NCBI GenBank assembly: GCA_963724705.1
Contig: CAVRVS010000001.1
Span: 434,001-498,000, forward strand
Source of the DNA: DASQPR01 sp963724705
GTDB lineage: Bacteria > Actinomycetota > Actinomycetes > Mycobacteriales > Micromonosporaceae
Direction: 5' to 3'
Length of the DNA stretch: 64,000 nucleotides
Part shown: piece after piece, positions 8,818 through 17,282 of the stretch
Position numbering within the stretch: the stretch's first letter is position 1
How the letters are laid out: each line of letters starts with the position of its first letter
Program-made: the position numbers and the translations under genes
The notes under the pieces: model-generated
What the model was told of the DNA's origin: nothing
Databases searched by the model: none
What the model saw: the letters and a program-made list of their open reading frames with translations, nothing else

Positions 8818-9429
8818 ATGACCCAGACCGCACTAGCGCCGCTGGCGCTGTCCGACGACGCTCAGGAGTTGCTGTTCCGCTCCGCTCGCACGGCCAACTC
8901 GTTCACCGACGAGCCGGTGAGCGACGAGCAGGTACAGGCGATCTACGACCTGATCAAGTGGGCGCCGACATCGATGAACCTGCAGGCGTTGCGCATCGTC
9001 CTGGTCCGGTCGCCGGAGGCCCGGGCCAAGCTCGTCGATCACATGTCGGACGGCAACAAGGCCAAGACGGCGACGGCGCCGCTCGTGGCAGTGCTCGCCG
9101 CCGACGTCAATTTCCACGACGAATTGCACCGTACGTTCCCGCACTTCCCCGGCGCGCGCGACGTGTTCGCCGGCGACGACACCGCCCGCGAGGGCGTCGC
9201 CAAGTTCAACGGCGCGCTGCAGGTCGGTTACTTCATCCTCGGCGTACGCGCCGCTGGCCTGGCCGCCGGACCGATGACCGGCTTCGACGCCGAGGGCATC
9301 AACGCGGACTTCTTCCCGGACGGCGAACACAAGGTGCTCGCCGTAGTGAACATCGGACACCCGGGTGAAGGCGCGTGGTTCGACCGGCTGCCGCGGTTGG
9401 ATTACGACGAGGTCGTCAGCGCTGTTTGA
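8818..9429 (+). CDS. nitroreductase-family FMN oxidoreductase, RutE-like
   Basis: This 203-residue protein matches the malonic-semialdehyde reductase/RutE branch of nitroreductases. It has RTANSFTDEPVSDEQ at the first FMN-contact region, IKWAPTSMNLQALRIV (the S.N..P/R loop) and a central PHFPGARDVF segment. It ends with FFPDGEHKVLAVVNIGHPG, which contributes to the second FMN contact. ATG 8818 has GAGGAG eight bases upstream. RutE reduces 3-hydroxypropionate-type semialdehydes in pyrimidine breakdown, but no other rut gene is nearby, so the physiological substrate is open. A perfect palindrome upstream suggests dedicated repression. Confidence 0.82.
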   Translation: MTQTALAPLALSDDAQELLFRSARTANSFTDEPVSDEQVQAIYDLIKWAPTSMNLQALRIVLVRSPEARAKLVDHMSDGNKAKTATAPLVAVLAADVNFHDELHRTFPHFPGARDVFAGDDTAREGVAKFNGALQVGYFILGVRAAGLAAGPMTGFDAEGINADFFPDGEHKVLAVVNIGHPGEGAWFDRLPRLDYDEVVSAV

Positions 9430-9490
9430 CCTTGCGGTTCAGCCGGCGGTACGACCGGCGACGGTGCGACCGGGGCGACGGTGCACTCGC

Positions 9491-9549
9491 ATCCACCACC
9501 GTGGACGATTGGTGTCGGAATCCGGCGCCAATCGTCCACCACAGTGGAT
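9491..9549. terminator. bidirectional hairpin between convergent nitroreductase and hemQ
   Basis: GTGGACGATTGG (9501-9512) pairs perfectly with CCAATCGTCCAC (9528-9539) around a 15-base loop. An outer ATCCAC (9491-9496) pairs with GTGGAT (9544-9549). It sits between two genes that end toward each other, the expected position of a shared terminator. There is no T-tract, as is common in high-GC Actinobacteria. Confidence 0.65.
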
Positions 9550-9560
9550 CATCGACGGAC

Positions 9561-10335
9561 CTAGACCAGGGTGGCGACGATCTCGGCGATCGACCGACGC
9601 CGACCGGTGTAGAACGGCACCTCCTCGCGAACGTGCCGACGGGCCCGCGAGGCCCGCAGATCCCGCATCAGGTCCACGATCCGGTGCAGTTCGTCGGCCT
9701 CGAACGCGAGCATCCACTCGTAGTCGCCGAGCGCGAAGCTCGCGACCGTGTTCGCGCGTACGTCCGGGTAGCCCCGCGCCTGCCGACCGTGCTCGGCGAG
9801 CATGTCGCGGCGCTCCTCGTCGGGCAGCAGATACCACTCGTACGACCGGACGAACGGGTAGACGCACACGTACGCCCGGGCGTCCTCGCCGGCCAGGAAT
9901 GCCGGCAGGTGGCTCTTGTTGAACTCGGCCGGCCGGTGCAACGCCATCTGCGACCACACCGGTCGGAGGTGGCGACCCAACGCCGTACGCCGGAACCGGC
10001 TGTAGGCGTCCTGCAGTGCATCGCTCGTCGCCGGCATGCCACCAGATCATCACGTCGGCGTCGGCACGCAGACCAGCGAGGTCGTACGTGCCACGGATGA
10101 CGACGTCCTTGGCGGCCAACTGCTCGAAAAGCGACTCGGTCTCGGCCGTCAACGCATCGCGTACGGCCGGCAGCGGCGTCTCGGCCCGGAACACCGACCA
10201 CATCGTGTATCGGATCGTCGTGTTGAGCTCGCGAATCCGAGCGGCATTCGTCGGCTCGGCCGATTGCTCGGGGTGTGCATCGACGCGCGGTTCCACGTGG
10301 CCGTTCGGTGTCGGGGTTTCGTTCGGTTCGGTCAT
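9561..10335 (-). CDS. hemQ: coproheme decarboxylase HemQ/ChdC (frameshifted)
   Basis: Last enzyme of the coproporphyrin-dependent haem pathway; it decarboxylates coproheme to haem b using peroxide. The N-terminal part (NTTIRYTMWSVFRAETPL) reads to DADVMIWWHA. The frame changes near 10022-10035 and continues as TSDALQDAYSRFRRTALG, FNKSHLPAFLAGE, YVCVYPFVRSYEWYLLPD and DMLAEHG. These are the chlorite-dismutase-fold motifs: the YPFVRSYEW segment holds the candidate catalytic Tyr and DMLAEHG the haem-ligand His. ATG 10335 overlaps the hemY stop (ATGA). The downstream half is fully conserved, so a one-base sequence error is more likely than loss of an essential enzyme. Confidence 0.88.
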
Positions 10336-11741
10336 GAGTACAACGCTCCGATGACTTGGTCGGCGGCCCGCTGACCGGACCGGATGCAGACGGGAATACC
10401 GACGCCGTCGTACGCCGCGCCGGCCAGCGCGAATGTCGGCGGCAGCGCGGCGCGGGCCGACGAGACGCGGTGGTGGTGGCCCGGCGCATACTGCGGCAGG
10501 CCGCCGCCCCATCGCGTCACGGTGGCGCGTAACGGCGCGACCAGCGGCGCGCCGAGGATCTTCCCGAGGTCGGCATGCGCGAGATCGACGAGTGCATCGT
10601 CGTCGACCTGAAGCACCTGCTCCTCGCCGTAACGTCCGATCGACGCGCGGAGAAGCACAGCGCCGTCCGGCTGGCCGGCCCATTTCGTCGAAAAGACCGT
10701 CACCGCCTTGACTGCGTGGCCGGCCACGGCCGGGACGAGTGCACCCGATCGACCCTCGAGTGAGGTGCCGTCGAGGGCACCGGCCGGCAGGAGCATGGTG
10801 ACCAGGCCGATGCTCGCGTAGTCGAGCGTACCGACGCTGGCCGACGCATCGGCCGCGAACGGCGCCAAGAGTCGCGCCGCCGGGCGCGACGGCACGGCCA
10901 GCACGACGGCGTCGACGTCGAGCGCGTGCGCGTCCTGAGTCGAGCCGTGCACGACCCGCCACCGTTCGCCGATCGGCACGATGTCCCGGACCGTCCGGCC
11001 GAGCAGGACACTCGCTGCCGGCATCGCGAAATCGATCGCGGCGACGAGTCGGCTCAGGCCGCCGGCCACGGTTGCGAACGCCGGAGCGATGGTGAGCGCA
11101 CGCCGTGAGAGTGTCGTCTGCACCGCCTGCTGCAGCGTGTGCTCGACGCCGCAGGCCTGCGCCAGACCGGGCATCGTCACGGCCAGCGAGAGGTTGTCGG
11201 CCCGTCCGGCGTAGACGCCGCCCAGCAACGGGTCGACCAGATCGTCGACGACGGCGTCGCCGAACCGTTGCCGTACCAGCGATCCGACCGAGACATCGGC
11301 CCCGGCGGCCAGGAGCGGCCGACCACCGTCGTGGTCGGCGTCTGCGGCGCGTGCGGCACCCGCGATGCCCGGCCACGACGCGACATCCGCCGGTACGCCC
11401 ATCAGCGTGCCGCCGGGCATCGGATGCAGTTCGCCGGCGGCGAATATGGCCGCGGTTGCGGTCTGGGGGTGGATCAGCGCGTCGCCGAGCCCGACCCGGT
11501 GCGCGAGCGTCACGGCCGCGTTGGCCGCGCCAGTCGGGTCGTCGGGCTCACGCGTCAGGAAGGTTTCGGCGCCCGTCTCGACGCGGCGGCCGTCGATCGT
11601 GCCGGTCCGAAGCTTGCCGCCGAGCCGGTCGCCGCGTTCGAGCACGGTCAGCGTGACATCGTCGCCGAGCGCGTCATGCAGCGCCAACGCGGCCGCGAGA
11701 CCGGCGATGCCGCCTCCGATGATCGCGACGTGGCGCTCCAT
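10332..11741 (-). CDS. hemY: coproporphyrinogen III oxidase (HemY/CgoX type)
   Basis: This FAD enzyme of 469 residues oxidises coproporphyrinogen III to coproporphyrin III in Actinobacteria and Firmicutes. The dinucleotide-binding motif GGGIAGLAAA is at residues 9-18, followed by the ERGDRLGGKLRT strand and ETGAETFL, which shape the FAD site. The C-terminal GAAYDGVGIPVCIRSGQRAA is the family's second FAD contact. It lies between hemE (44-base gap) and hemQ (ATGA overlap), the standard order. The older name protoporphyrinogen oxidase is used in many databases. The context with hemQ makes coproporphyrinogen the likely substrate. The gene is unbroken. Confidence 0.93.
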   Translation of the reverse strand: MERHVAIIGGGIAGLAAALALHDALGDDVTLTVLERGDRLGGKLRTGTIDGRRVETGAETFLTREPDDPTGAANAAVTLAHRVGLGDALIHPQTATAAIFAAGELHPMPGGTLMGVPADVASWPGIAGAARAADADHDGGRPLLAAGADVSVGSLVRQRFGDAVVDDLVDPLLGGVYAGRADNLSLAVTMPGLAQACGVEHTLQQAVQTTLSRRALTIAPAFATVAGGLSRLVAAIDFAMPAASVLLGRTVRDIVPIGERWRVVHGSTQDAHALDVDAVVLAVPSRPAARLLAPFAADASASVGTLDYASIGLVTMLLPAGALDGTSLEGRSGALVPAVAGHAVKAVTVFSTKWAGQPDGAVLLRASIGRYGEEQVLQVDDDALVDLAHADLGKILGAPLVAPLRATVTRWGGGLPQYAPGHHHRVSSARAALPPTFALAGAAYDGVGIPVCIRSGQRAADQVIGALYS

Positions 11742-11785
11742 GCCGTTGTGCCCCCAGTGTGTGGCGTGCTCTCGTCGGCCGTGGC

Positions 11786-12856
11786 TCAGCGGGCCGAAAG
11801 TTTGTGAACGAGATCGACGACGCGGGTCAACACGTCCGGGTCGGTCTCCGGCAACACGCCGTGACCCAGGTTGAACACGTGCCCACGTGCCGCCCGCCCC
11901 TCATCCAGGATGCGGCGCACCTCGTGCTCGATCACGTCGAATGGCGCGAACAGTACGGCCGGATCGAGGTTGCCCTGCACCGAGCGGTCACCGACGAGCG
12001 CGGCCGCCTGGTCGAGCGGCGTACGCCAGTCGACGCCGACGACCTCCGCACCTGCCTCGCCCATGGCCGGCAACAAAGCCGCCGTGTCGACGCCGAAGTG
12101 GATCCGCGGCACGCCCGCCTCCGCCAGAGACTGCAGCACCCTCGCCGAGTGGGGCTGCACGTAACGCCGGTAGTCGGCCTCGGACAACGCGCCCGCCCAC
12201 GAATCGAACAATTGGACGGCGCTCACGCCCGCGTCGATCTGCACCCGGAGAAACGTCGTGGTGATCTGCGCCAGTCGCGCACACAGGGCATGCCACACGT
12301 CCGGCGCTCCGTACATCAACGCCTTTGTCTTGACGTGATGCTTGGACGGTCCGCCCTCGACGAGGTAGCTCGCCAGCGTGAATGGCGCACCGGCGAAGCC
12401 GATCAGTGGCGTGGCGCCCAACTCGGCCACGAGCAGGTGCACGGATTCGGCGACGAACCCGACGTCGGCCGGTGCCAGGTCGGGAATCCGATCAAGATCC
12501 GACAATGTGCGTACGGGCTCGGCCACGACCGGCCCGACGCCCGGCTGGATCTCGACGCCGACACCGGCCGCGTGCAGCGGCACGACGATGTCGCTGAACA
12601 GGATCGCCGCGTCCACCGCATGCCGGCGCACCGGCTGGAGGGTGATCTCGCAGACGAGATCCGGGCGGCGGCACGACTCGAGCATGGCGATGCCAGCGCG
12701 CAGCGCCCGGTATTCGGGCAGGGACCGACCGGCCTGACGCATGAACCACACCGGCGTGTGCGGCACCGGCTCACCCAGGCAGGCGGCCACTAATGGCGAG
12801 CGGTCGAGCGGCGACCCGTTGGCTGGTGCTGGTTCGGTGGTCATTGGCGCCATCAT
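11786..12856 (-). CDS. hemE: uroporphyrinogen decarboxylase
   Basis: Decarboxylates the four acetate chains of uroporphyrinogen III to coproporphyrinogen III, feeding the two enzymes encoded downstream. The 356-residue product has the N-terminal signature PVWFMRQAGRSLPEYR, then PLIGFAGAPFTLASYLVEGG, FDSWAGAL and the C-terminal NLGHGVLPETDP, all diagnostic. ATG 12856 or ATG 12844 could be the start; neither has a clear ribosome-binding site. It heads the hemE-hemY-hemQ operon and is divergent from the DUF3000 gene across a 166-base spacer (12857-13022) in which I see no distinct operator. Confidence 0.95.
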   Translation of the reverse strand: MMAPMTTEPAPANGSPLDRSPLVAACLGEPVPHTPVWFMRQAGRSLPEYRALRAGIAMLESCRRPDLVCEITLQPVRRHAVDAAILFSDIVVPLHAAGVGVEIQPGVGPVVAEPVRTLSDLDRIPDLAPADVGFVAESVHLLVAELGATPLIGFAGAPFTLASYLVEGGPSKHHVKTKALMYGAPDVWHALCARLAQITTTFLRVQIDAGVSAVQLFDSWAGALSEADYRRYVQPHSARVLQSLAEAGVPRIHFGVDTAALLPAMGEAGAEVVGVDWRTPLDQAAALVGDRSVQGNLDPAVLFAPFDVIEHEVRRILDEGRAARGHVFNLGHGVLPETDPDVLTRVVDLVHKLSAR

Positions 12857-13022
12857 CGCACGCGGTTTCCGGGCCTAACCACCGGCGCGTACGCAAGGGA
12901 CCCAGGACACCCGCCGAGGGCACAAACCGTGACATCCGACGGTCAGATCGTTACCCGACCGGCGAATACGTCCGGCGTGCCGCGCGGCTGTTCGCGGCAC
13001 TGCTGGTCATAGGCTTTCACGT

Positions 13023-13595
13023 ATGGTGCCGGAACCCGCTCCGCCCGAATCCTTTACCCGCGCGATCGCGGGGCTGCGATCGGTCGTGGCCCGCCCGGAG
13101 ATCGCCCTCGAGGACGCGCCCGCGCCGGGCAAGCTGGCACCCCACGCGTTCGCGATCGGGGGCACCGTGACCCGTGGCGGAGAAGAGATCGCCACCGGCC
13201 GCTTGATCGTGTTGTGCGATCCGGCCGGACACGACGCCTGGGCCGGGACGCTGCGCCTCGTGACGTACGTGACCGCGGAGTTGGAACCGGAGATCGCGAC
13301 CGATCCGCTGTTGTCCGAGGTGGCGTGGAGTTGGCTCATCGATGCCCTGGAGGCGCACGACGCGACCTATCTGGCGCCCGGTGGCACGGTGACCACCACG
13401 ACCTCGACGCGGTTCGGTGATCTTGCCGGTGCGCCGAGCGCGGCCGACGTGGAGATCCGCGCGTCCTGGTCACCGGCCGATGATCGGTTCGCGGCGCATA
13501 TGGAGGCCTGGTGTGCCCTCCTCGCGTCGACGGCCGGGCTACCGCCGCCCGGCGTCACCGCTCTCTCAGGCCGCGGCGCGTCCTCCGGAGCCTGA
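13023..13595 (+). CDS. DUF3000 family protein
   Basis: This 190-residue acidic protein belongs to an actinobacterial family (DUF3000) with no known function. It is recognised by its length, the opening ESFTRAIAGLRSVVARPEI, the middle WAGTLRLVTYVTAELEPEIA, and LSEVAWSWLIDALEAHDATY. It has no membrane segment or signal peptide. In many Actinobacteria the same gene lies between hemE and RNase D, and both occur nearby here, though a minus-strand SDR, a kinase and a repeat protein intervene. That conserved linkage is the only clue to its role. It converges on the SDR gene with an 8-base gap. Confidence 0.85.
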   Translation: MVPEPAPPESFTRAIAGLRSVVARPEIALEDAPAPGKLAPHAFAIGGTVTRGGEEIATGRLIVLCDPAGHDAWAGTLRLVTYVTAELEPEIATDPLLSEVAWSWLIDALEAHDATYLAPGGTVTTTTSTRFGDLAGAPSAADVEIRASWSPADDRFAAHMEAWCALLASTAGLPPPGVTALSGRGASSGA

Positions 13596-13603
13596 CCGGC
13601 GTC

Positions 13604-14656
13604 CTAATCCTCGCCCGGGCTGAGTTCGCGGTCGGCGAGATATCGATCTTCCCGTGGATAGTCGAAGTACCCCTCGAAGAACTCGTCGTCCAGACCCGCC
13701 GGCAAGCAGACGCCGCCAGCGCCAGTGGCTCTGATCTCGCCTACGAGCCAGTCGACTTCGTCGACCACCGTGGTCGCATAGTCGCCCACGGGCACGTATC
13801 CGATCGTGGCCGCGGCCGTCATGTCGAGCACGATCGGATACCGGGCTTCCCAGGGGTGGGCGCCGAGCTCCTGATCGCTGGCCTCATCGAGCAGCACCTC
13901 GGTCCACGTGTGGCCGAGCGTGTGTGCGATCGCTCGGGAGATCTCCAGCGCGTTCGGCGCATCGGGGTCCGCACTGTTGAGGATTCGTCGTCCCGGGTTG
14001 GTCGCCACCGCCTCGATCAGAGCGGCCAGGTTGACCGCGGCGGTCGTGTGGTCGACGCTGGCGCCCCGGGCGGCCAGGAACACCGCTGGGCGTCGGTCGA
14101 GTGCCCGTTTGACGAACACCCACTCACGTGGCCGGAGCGCGCCGGCCCCGTGGATTTTCGACGGGCGTAACACGGTGACCGGGGCGCCACTGTCGAGCAG
14201 GACGTTTTCCGCGGCGACCTTGTTCGCGCCGTACCCTTCCCGCGTCTGGAAGTCGCCGAAGCCCGGTGCCATGGTCGGCTGCGACTCCGTGACCGGACCG
14301 TCGAAATGGGGCGCGATCGGCGAGTTCGTGTGGTTGCCGTCGTCGTCGACGTAGACGGCCTTGCTGGAAATCATCACGGTCGAACCGACGTCGTCCATCA
14401 GCGGCAGGAGCACTCGTGCGTGGGCGGCGGTGTAACACACGCAGTCGACCAGCAGGTCCACACCGCCATTGAGCGCTCGGCCAAGGGCGGCGGCGTCGTC
14501 GCGATCGACCGCGGTGAACGTCGCGTCGGCAATCGCCGGCGGTAGGCGGGACGCGTCGCGGCCGGTCACGTCGACGCTCCAACCGGCGTCCAATAGTCGA
14601 CGCGCCGCGGCACGACCGACAAGACCGGTCCCGCCGATGATCAGGGCTCGGGGCAT
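13604..14656 (-). CDS. extended SDR NAD-dependent epimerase/reductase
   Basis: A 350-residue Rossmann-fold enzyme. ATG 14656 gives MPRALIIGGTGLVGRAAARR, with the extended-SDR nucleotide motif GGTGLVG at residues 8-14. The active-site region contains MISSKAVYV (Ser) and REGYGANKVAAE (the YxxxK pair), so the catalytic Ser-Tyr-Lys set is present. The later HTTAAVNLAALIEAV and RILNSADPDAPNALEI are typical of atypical or extended SDRs close to NAD-dependent epimerase families. The substrate is unknown; sugar nucleotides are the commonest for the group. It is followed by the APH-like gene on the same strand, 58 bases upstream, possibly a two-gene unit. Confidence 0.85.
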   Translation of the reverse strand: MPRALIIGGTGLVGRAAARRLLDAGWSVDVTGRDASRLPPAIADATFTAVDRDDAAALGRALNGGVDLLVDCVCYTAAHARVLLPLMDDVGSTVMISSKAVYVDDDGNHTNSPIAPHFDGPVTESQPTMAPGFGDFQTREGYGANKVAAENVLLDSGAPVTVLRPSKIHGAGALRPREWVFVKRALDRRPAVFLAARGASVDHTTAAVNLAALIEAVATNPGRRILNSADPDAPNALEISRAIAHTLGHTWTEVLLDEASDQELGAHPWEARYPIVLDMTAAATIGYVPVGDYATTVVDEVDWLVGEIRATGAGGVCLPAGLDDEFFEGYFDYPREDRYLADRELSPGED

Positions 14657-14714
14657 TCCGGGACCGTATCGCAGCGGCCGAGGCGACGCGTACGCGATTT
14701 CCGCACCGCTGGTG

Positions 14715-15593
14715 TCACCCGTCGGCCAGCACCTGCGAGAGTGCGTGCGAGGCCTGCCGGACCATCCCGGGATTGGTGTCCCAGTAGTACGGCAGCGCCG
14801 ACACGGCCTGGCAGAGTGCCCATCCACGACCACGCAGCCACGAAGCGTCGTCGACCTGGAGTTCGGCGCGGAAGCGAGCGCGGCTTGCACCGGTGAATAC
14901 GTTCCAGGCGGGCTGCAGGTCGCACGCGGGGTCGCCGACGTTGAGGCCACCGAAGTCGATCACGCCCGACAGGCGGCCGTCGACAACCAGCAGGTTGCCC
15001 GGCAGCAAATCGCCGTGCACCCACACCTCCGGACCGTCCCAGGCCGGAGCATTCAGCGACTGCTGCCATGCGCGGAGGGCGGCACCGGCATCGATGCGAT
15101 CGCCGAGCTCGGCGATCGATCGGCGAACCTGGTCGTCGTTCTCGGCCAGTGGTGCGCCTCGACCCTGCGGGCGACGCGGATGGGCGCCGGCCGTATCGAT
15201 CTGGCGCAGCGCGATCACGAACGCGGCGAGATCGACGGCCGCGAGATCCAGATCGTTGAGCGTGCCGTTGGCATTCTGGCCCGGCAGCCACGTGCACACC
15301 GACCAGTCGAACGGGTAACCGTCGGCCGGATGTCCCATGGCGAGCGGAACCGGAAGCGCGAGTGGCAGGTGCGGCGCGAGCCGCGGCAGCCACTCCGCCT
15401 CCCTCGCCGCCTGGCCGGCGGCCCAGCCGATGCGCGGTAGTCGGGCGACCAGGTCGCTGCCGAGCCGATAGATGTCATGGTCGGTTCCATACGACACGAC
15501 TTGCTCGATCGACCGCTCGGACCATTGCGGGAACTGTGCGGCCAGCAGGCGGCGGACGAGCCCGGTGTCGGTCGCGACCTCGTCAGCGTGCAT
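14715..15593 (-). CDS. aminoglycoside phosphotransferase-family kinase
   Basis: A kinase-fold protein of about 292 residues. The start of the domain, LVRRLLAAQFPQWSERSI, followed by GTDHDIYRLGSDLVARLPR, matches the APH/choline kinase family. The catalytic loop is VWVHGDLLPGNLLVVDG (HGDxxxxN) and the metal-binding loop is VIDFGGLNVGDPACDL (DFG-like D). All key residues are present. ATG 15593 is preferred on alignment grounds; ATG 15617 is possible. Most chromosomal members in Actinobacteria phosphorylate unknown small molecules rather than giving drug resistance, so no resistance claim is made. Confidence 0.85.
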   Translation of the reverse strand: MHADEVATDTGLVRRLLAAQFPQWSERSIEQVVSYGTDHDIYRLGSDLVARLPRIGWAAGQAAREAEWLPRLAPHLPLALPVPLAMGHPADGYPFDWSVCTWLPGQNANGTLNDLDLAAVDLAAFVIALRQIDTAGAHPRRPQGRGAPLAENDDQVRRSIAELGDRIDAGAALRAWQQSLNAPAWDGPEVWVHGDLLPGNLLVVDGRLSGVIDFGGLNVGDPACDLQPAWNVFTGASRARFRAELQVDDASWLRGRGWALCQAVSALPYYWDTNPGMVRQASHALSQVLADG

Positions 15594-15682
15594 CTTCGTT
15601 ACGCCCACCGGCGCCATCCTGGACGACCGGCATCCAGGGTGGCAACCGAGTTCCCTGCTCAGCGGTGCCGGCCGCTCGAAAG

Positions 15683-17082
15683 CTAGTTCAGGTACTTCTG
15701 GGCGGCGTTGCAGTTCGTCTCCATCGTGGTCTGTGCGGTGGACTGCTCGGCCGACGTACCGTTCTCGCCGACGACCGTGAAGAAGTTGTTGATGCTGGTG
15801 ATGCACTGACCGAGCACCGTCTTCTCCTGCTGAAGTTCCGTTACCTGACCCGCCGAAGCCGCGATCTGGTTCTGCAACTGCTGGCTCTGCGCCTGAGCCG
15901 CGGCGAGCTTCGAGCGCAGGTCGTTGATCTGGCTTACGTTCGACGCGATCGTGGCCTCGCGCTGGTTCACCGTGGTGACCTGCTTGTGGTACGCGTCGTT
16001 CCGATTCACGAACGCGTAGGCAAAACCGCCGCTCACCAACGCAAACAGCACCGCGAGCGCGCTCGTGGTGACAAGGAGCGCTCGCCGCCGTCCCGGCCGC
16101 GCGGCCGCATGTCTTGCCGGTGCGAAGAGTTCGCCGGGTGCGGTAAACCCGAGCGGTGCCGGGGAAACGGCCGCCGCCGGCGGCGGATCGGCCATCGGCG
16201 GATGCCACTCGACCGACGCGACGCCTGGGGCGAAGCCGGCCGGTTCCGGCTCGCTGGGGGCTGGCGATGACTTCGGCGGCGCGGCGGCATTAGCGGTCGA
16301 TTCGTCCCTCGCCGGTACCGTCACCGTGGGGTCAGATGCGGCTGTACCCACGTCGGCCCGCGCGTTCGGGAGGACCGGGGCATCCGACGTGACCGGCGCC
16401 TCCGCGAGTGCTGTCGCGTCGGCGATGGATTCCGACGCCGGCACTGGGGCCGTGGCCGCGTCCGATGTATGTCCACGGCCGCTGGGCGAACGCGTCTGCG
16501 GCACCTGTCCGCGACCCAGCCAGACCGGGGCGGCCCCGGTCTGGCTTGCCTTGACCGGGAACGGCTTGATCGGCGTCGCGACGACGGGTGTCGCCTTGAT
16601 CGGCGTGGTCCGTAACGGCGCCGGCTTGACCGGCGTGGTCTTGACCGGTGTGAGCCGCGCCGGGCGGCCGACCATGTTCTGCGTACGAGCCTCGTCCGTG
16701 TATGGGTCCCGGTGGATCGGAGCTGAGGGGTCCGCCGTACCACCATCATCAGAGTCGTCGCTCGACGTAGCGTCGGACGGTCCGGCCGGGTCGACCGGCG
16801 ACCCGGTGTCGATTGACGGCCCCGTGTCGATTGACGGCCCCGTGTCGATCGACGGCCCGTGTCGAGCGACGGCCCAGTGTCGATCGACGGCCCAGTGTTG
16901 AGCGACGCTGCCGCGCCGCTTGGCGCGTCCCGGCCGGTTGCCGGGTCGGTGTGGACGTCCGTATCGGATTCGGTGCCGGCCGCGATGTCAGCGTGGGCGT
17001 CGATATCGGTCGCCGTGACGTCCGGATCGGCTGATCCGCTCGGTTCCGGGCATCGGTCGGATGCCGGGTCGTCGATGGGCAT
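15683..17082 (-). CDS. single-pass membrane protein with disordered repeat-rich N-terminus (frameshifted)
   Basis: ATG 17082 follows GGAGGAG. The N-terminus is acidic and disordered, then six-residue GPSIDT repeats begin. The frame breaks inside the repeats (near 16855, see the DNA repeat). It continues through TADPSAPIHRDPYTDEA into a Pro/Lys array of the pattern TPVK/TPIK (about seven copies). A long Ala/Pro-rich stretch precedes one transmembrane helix (ALLVTTSALAVLFALVSGG). The outside part is a coiled coil (NDLRSKLAAAQAQSQQLQNQ) ending in a small domain with two cysteines. It is a type II membrane protein of about 465 residues with no recognised function. The charged arrays could bind nucleic acid or wall polymers, but that is speculation. 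Confidence 0.7.
16807..16901. repeat. 18-bp tandem repeat, one unit a base short
   Basis: Units with the core TGTCGATNGACGGCCC(C/A)G run at 16807, 16825, 16843, 16860 and 16878, with a diverged sixth unit after 16895. Each 18-base unit encodes GPSIDT on the minus strand. The third unit (16843-16859) has only 17 bases because its C-run is one shorter, and this is exactly where the reading frame of the gene breaks. Confidence 0.85.
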
Positions 17083-17282
17083 CTACGGCTCCTCCCCGAT
17101 CGCCGTCACGCGCCGGCGTCACCCCGTTCACGTGCAATGGGTGAGCGGGCACCGGCGAGGGCAACATACATGCTCCCACGGTCCGCTGTCCCCCCTGCGA
17201 TTTGTCGGATTGATCCGCCCGGAAGATCGACGCGCCGACCCAGCTGCACCTGCCCCGCGATGGACCGCCGTAAGTTGGACGG

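Noticed and set aside
14715..15593. Aminoglycoside resistance gene
   Set aside because: Only the general APH fold is visible. Chromosomal relatives usually have unknown substrates and there is no resistance context.
16807..16901. CRISPR-like array
   Set aside because: Units are only 18 bases, contiguous and without spacers. They encode an in-frame peptide repeat, and no cas gene is present.
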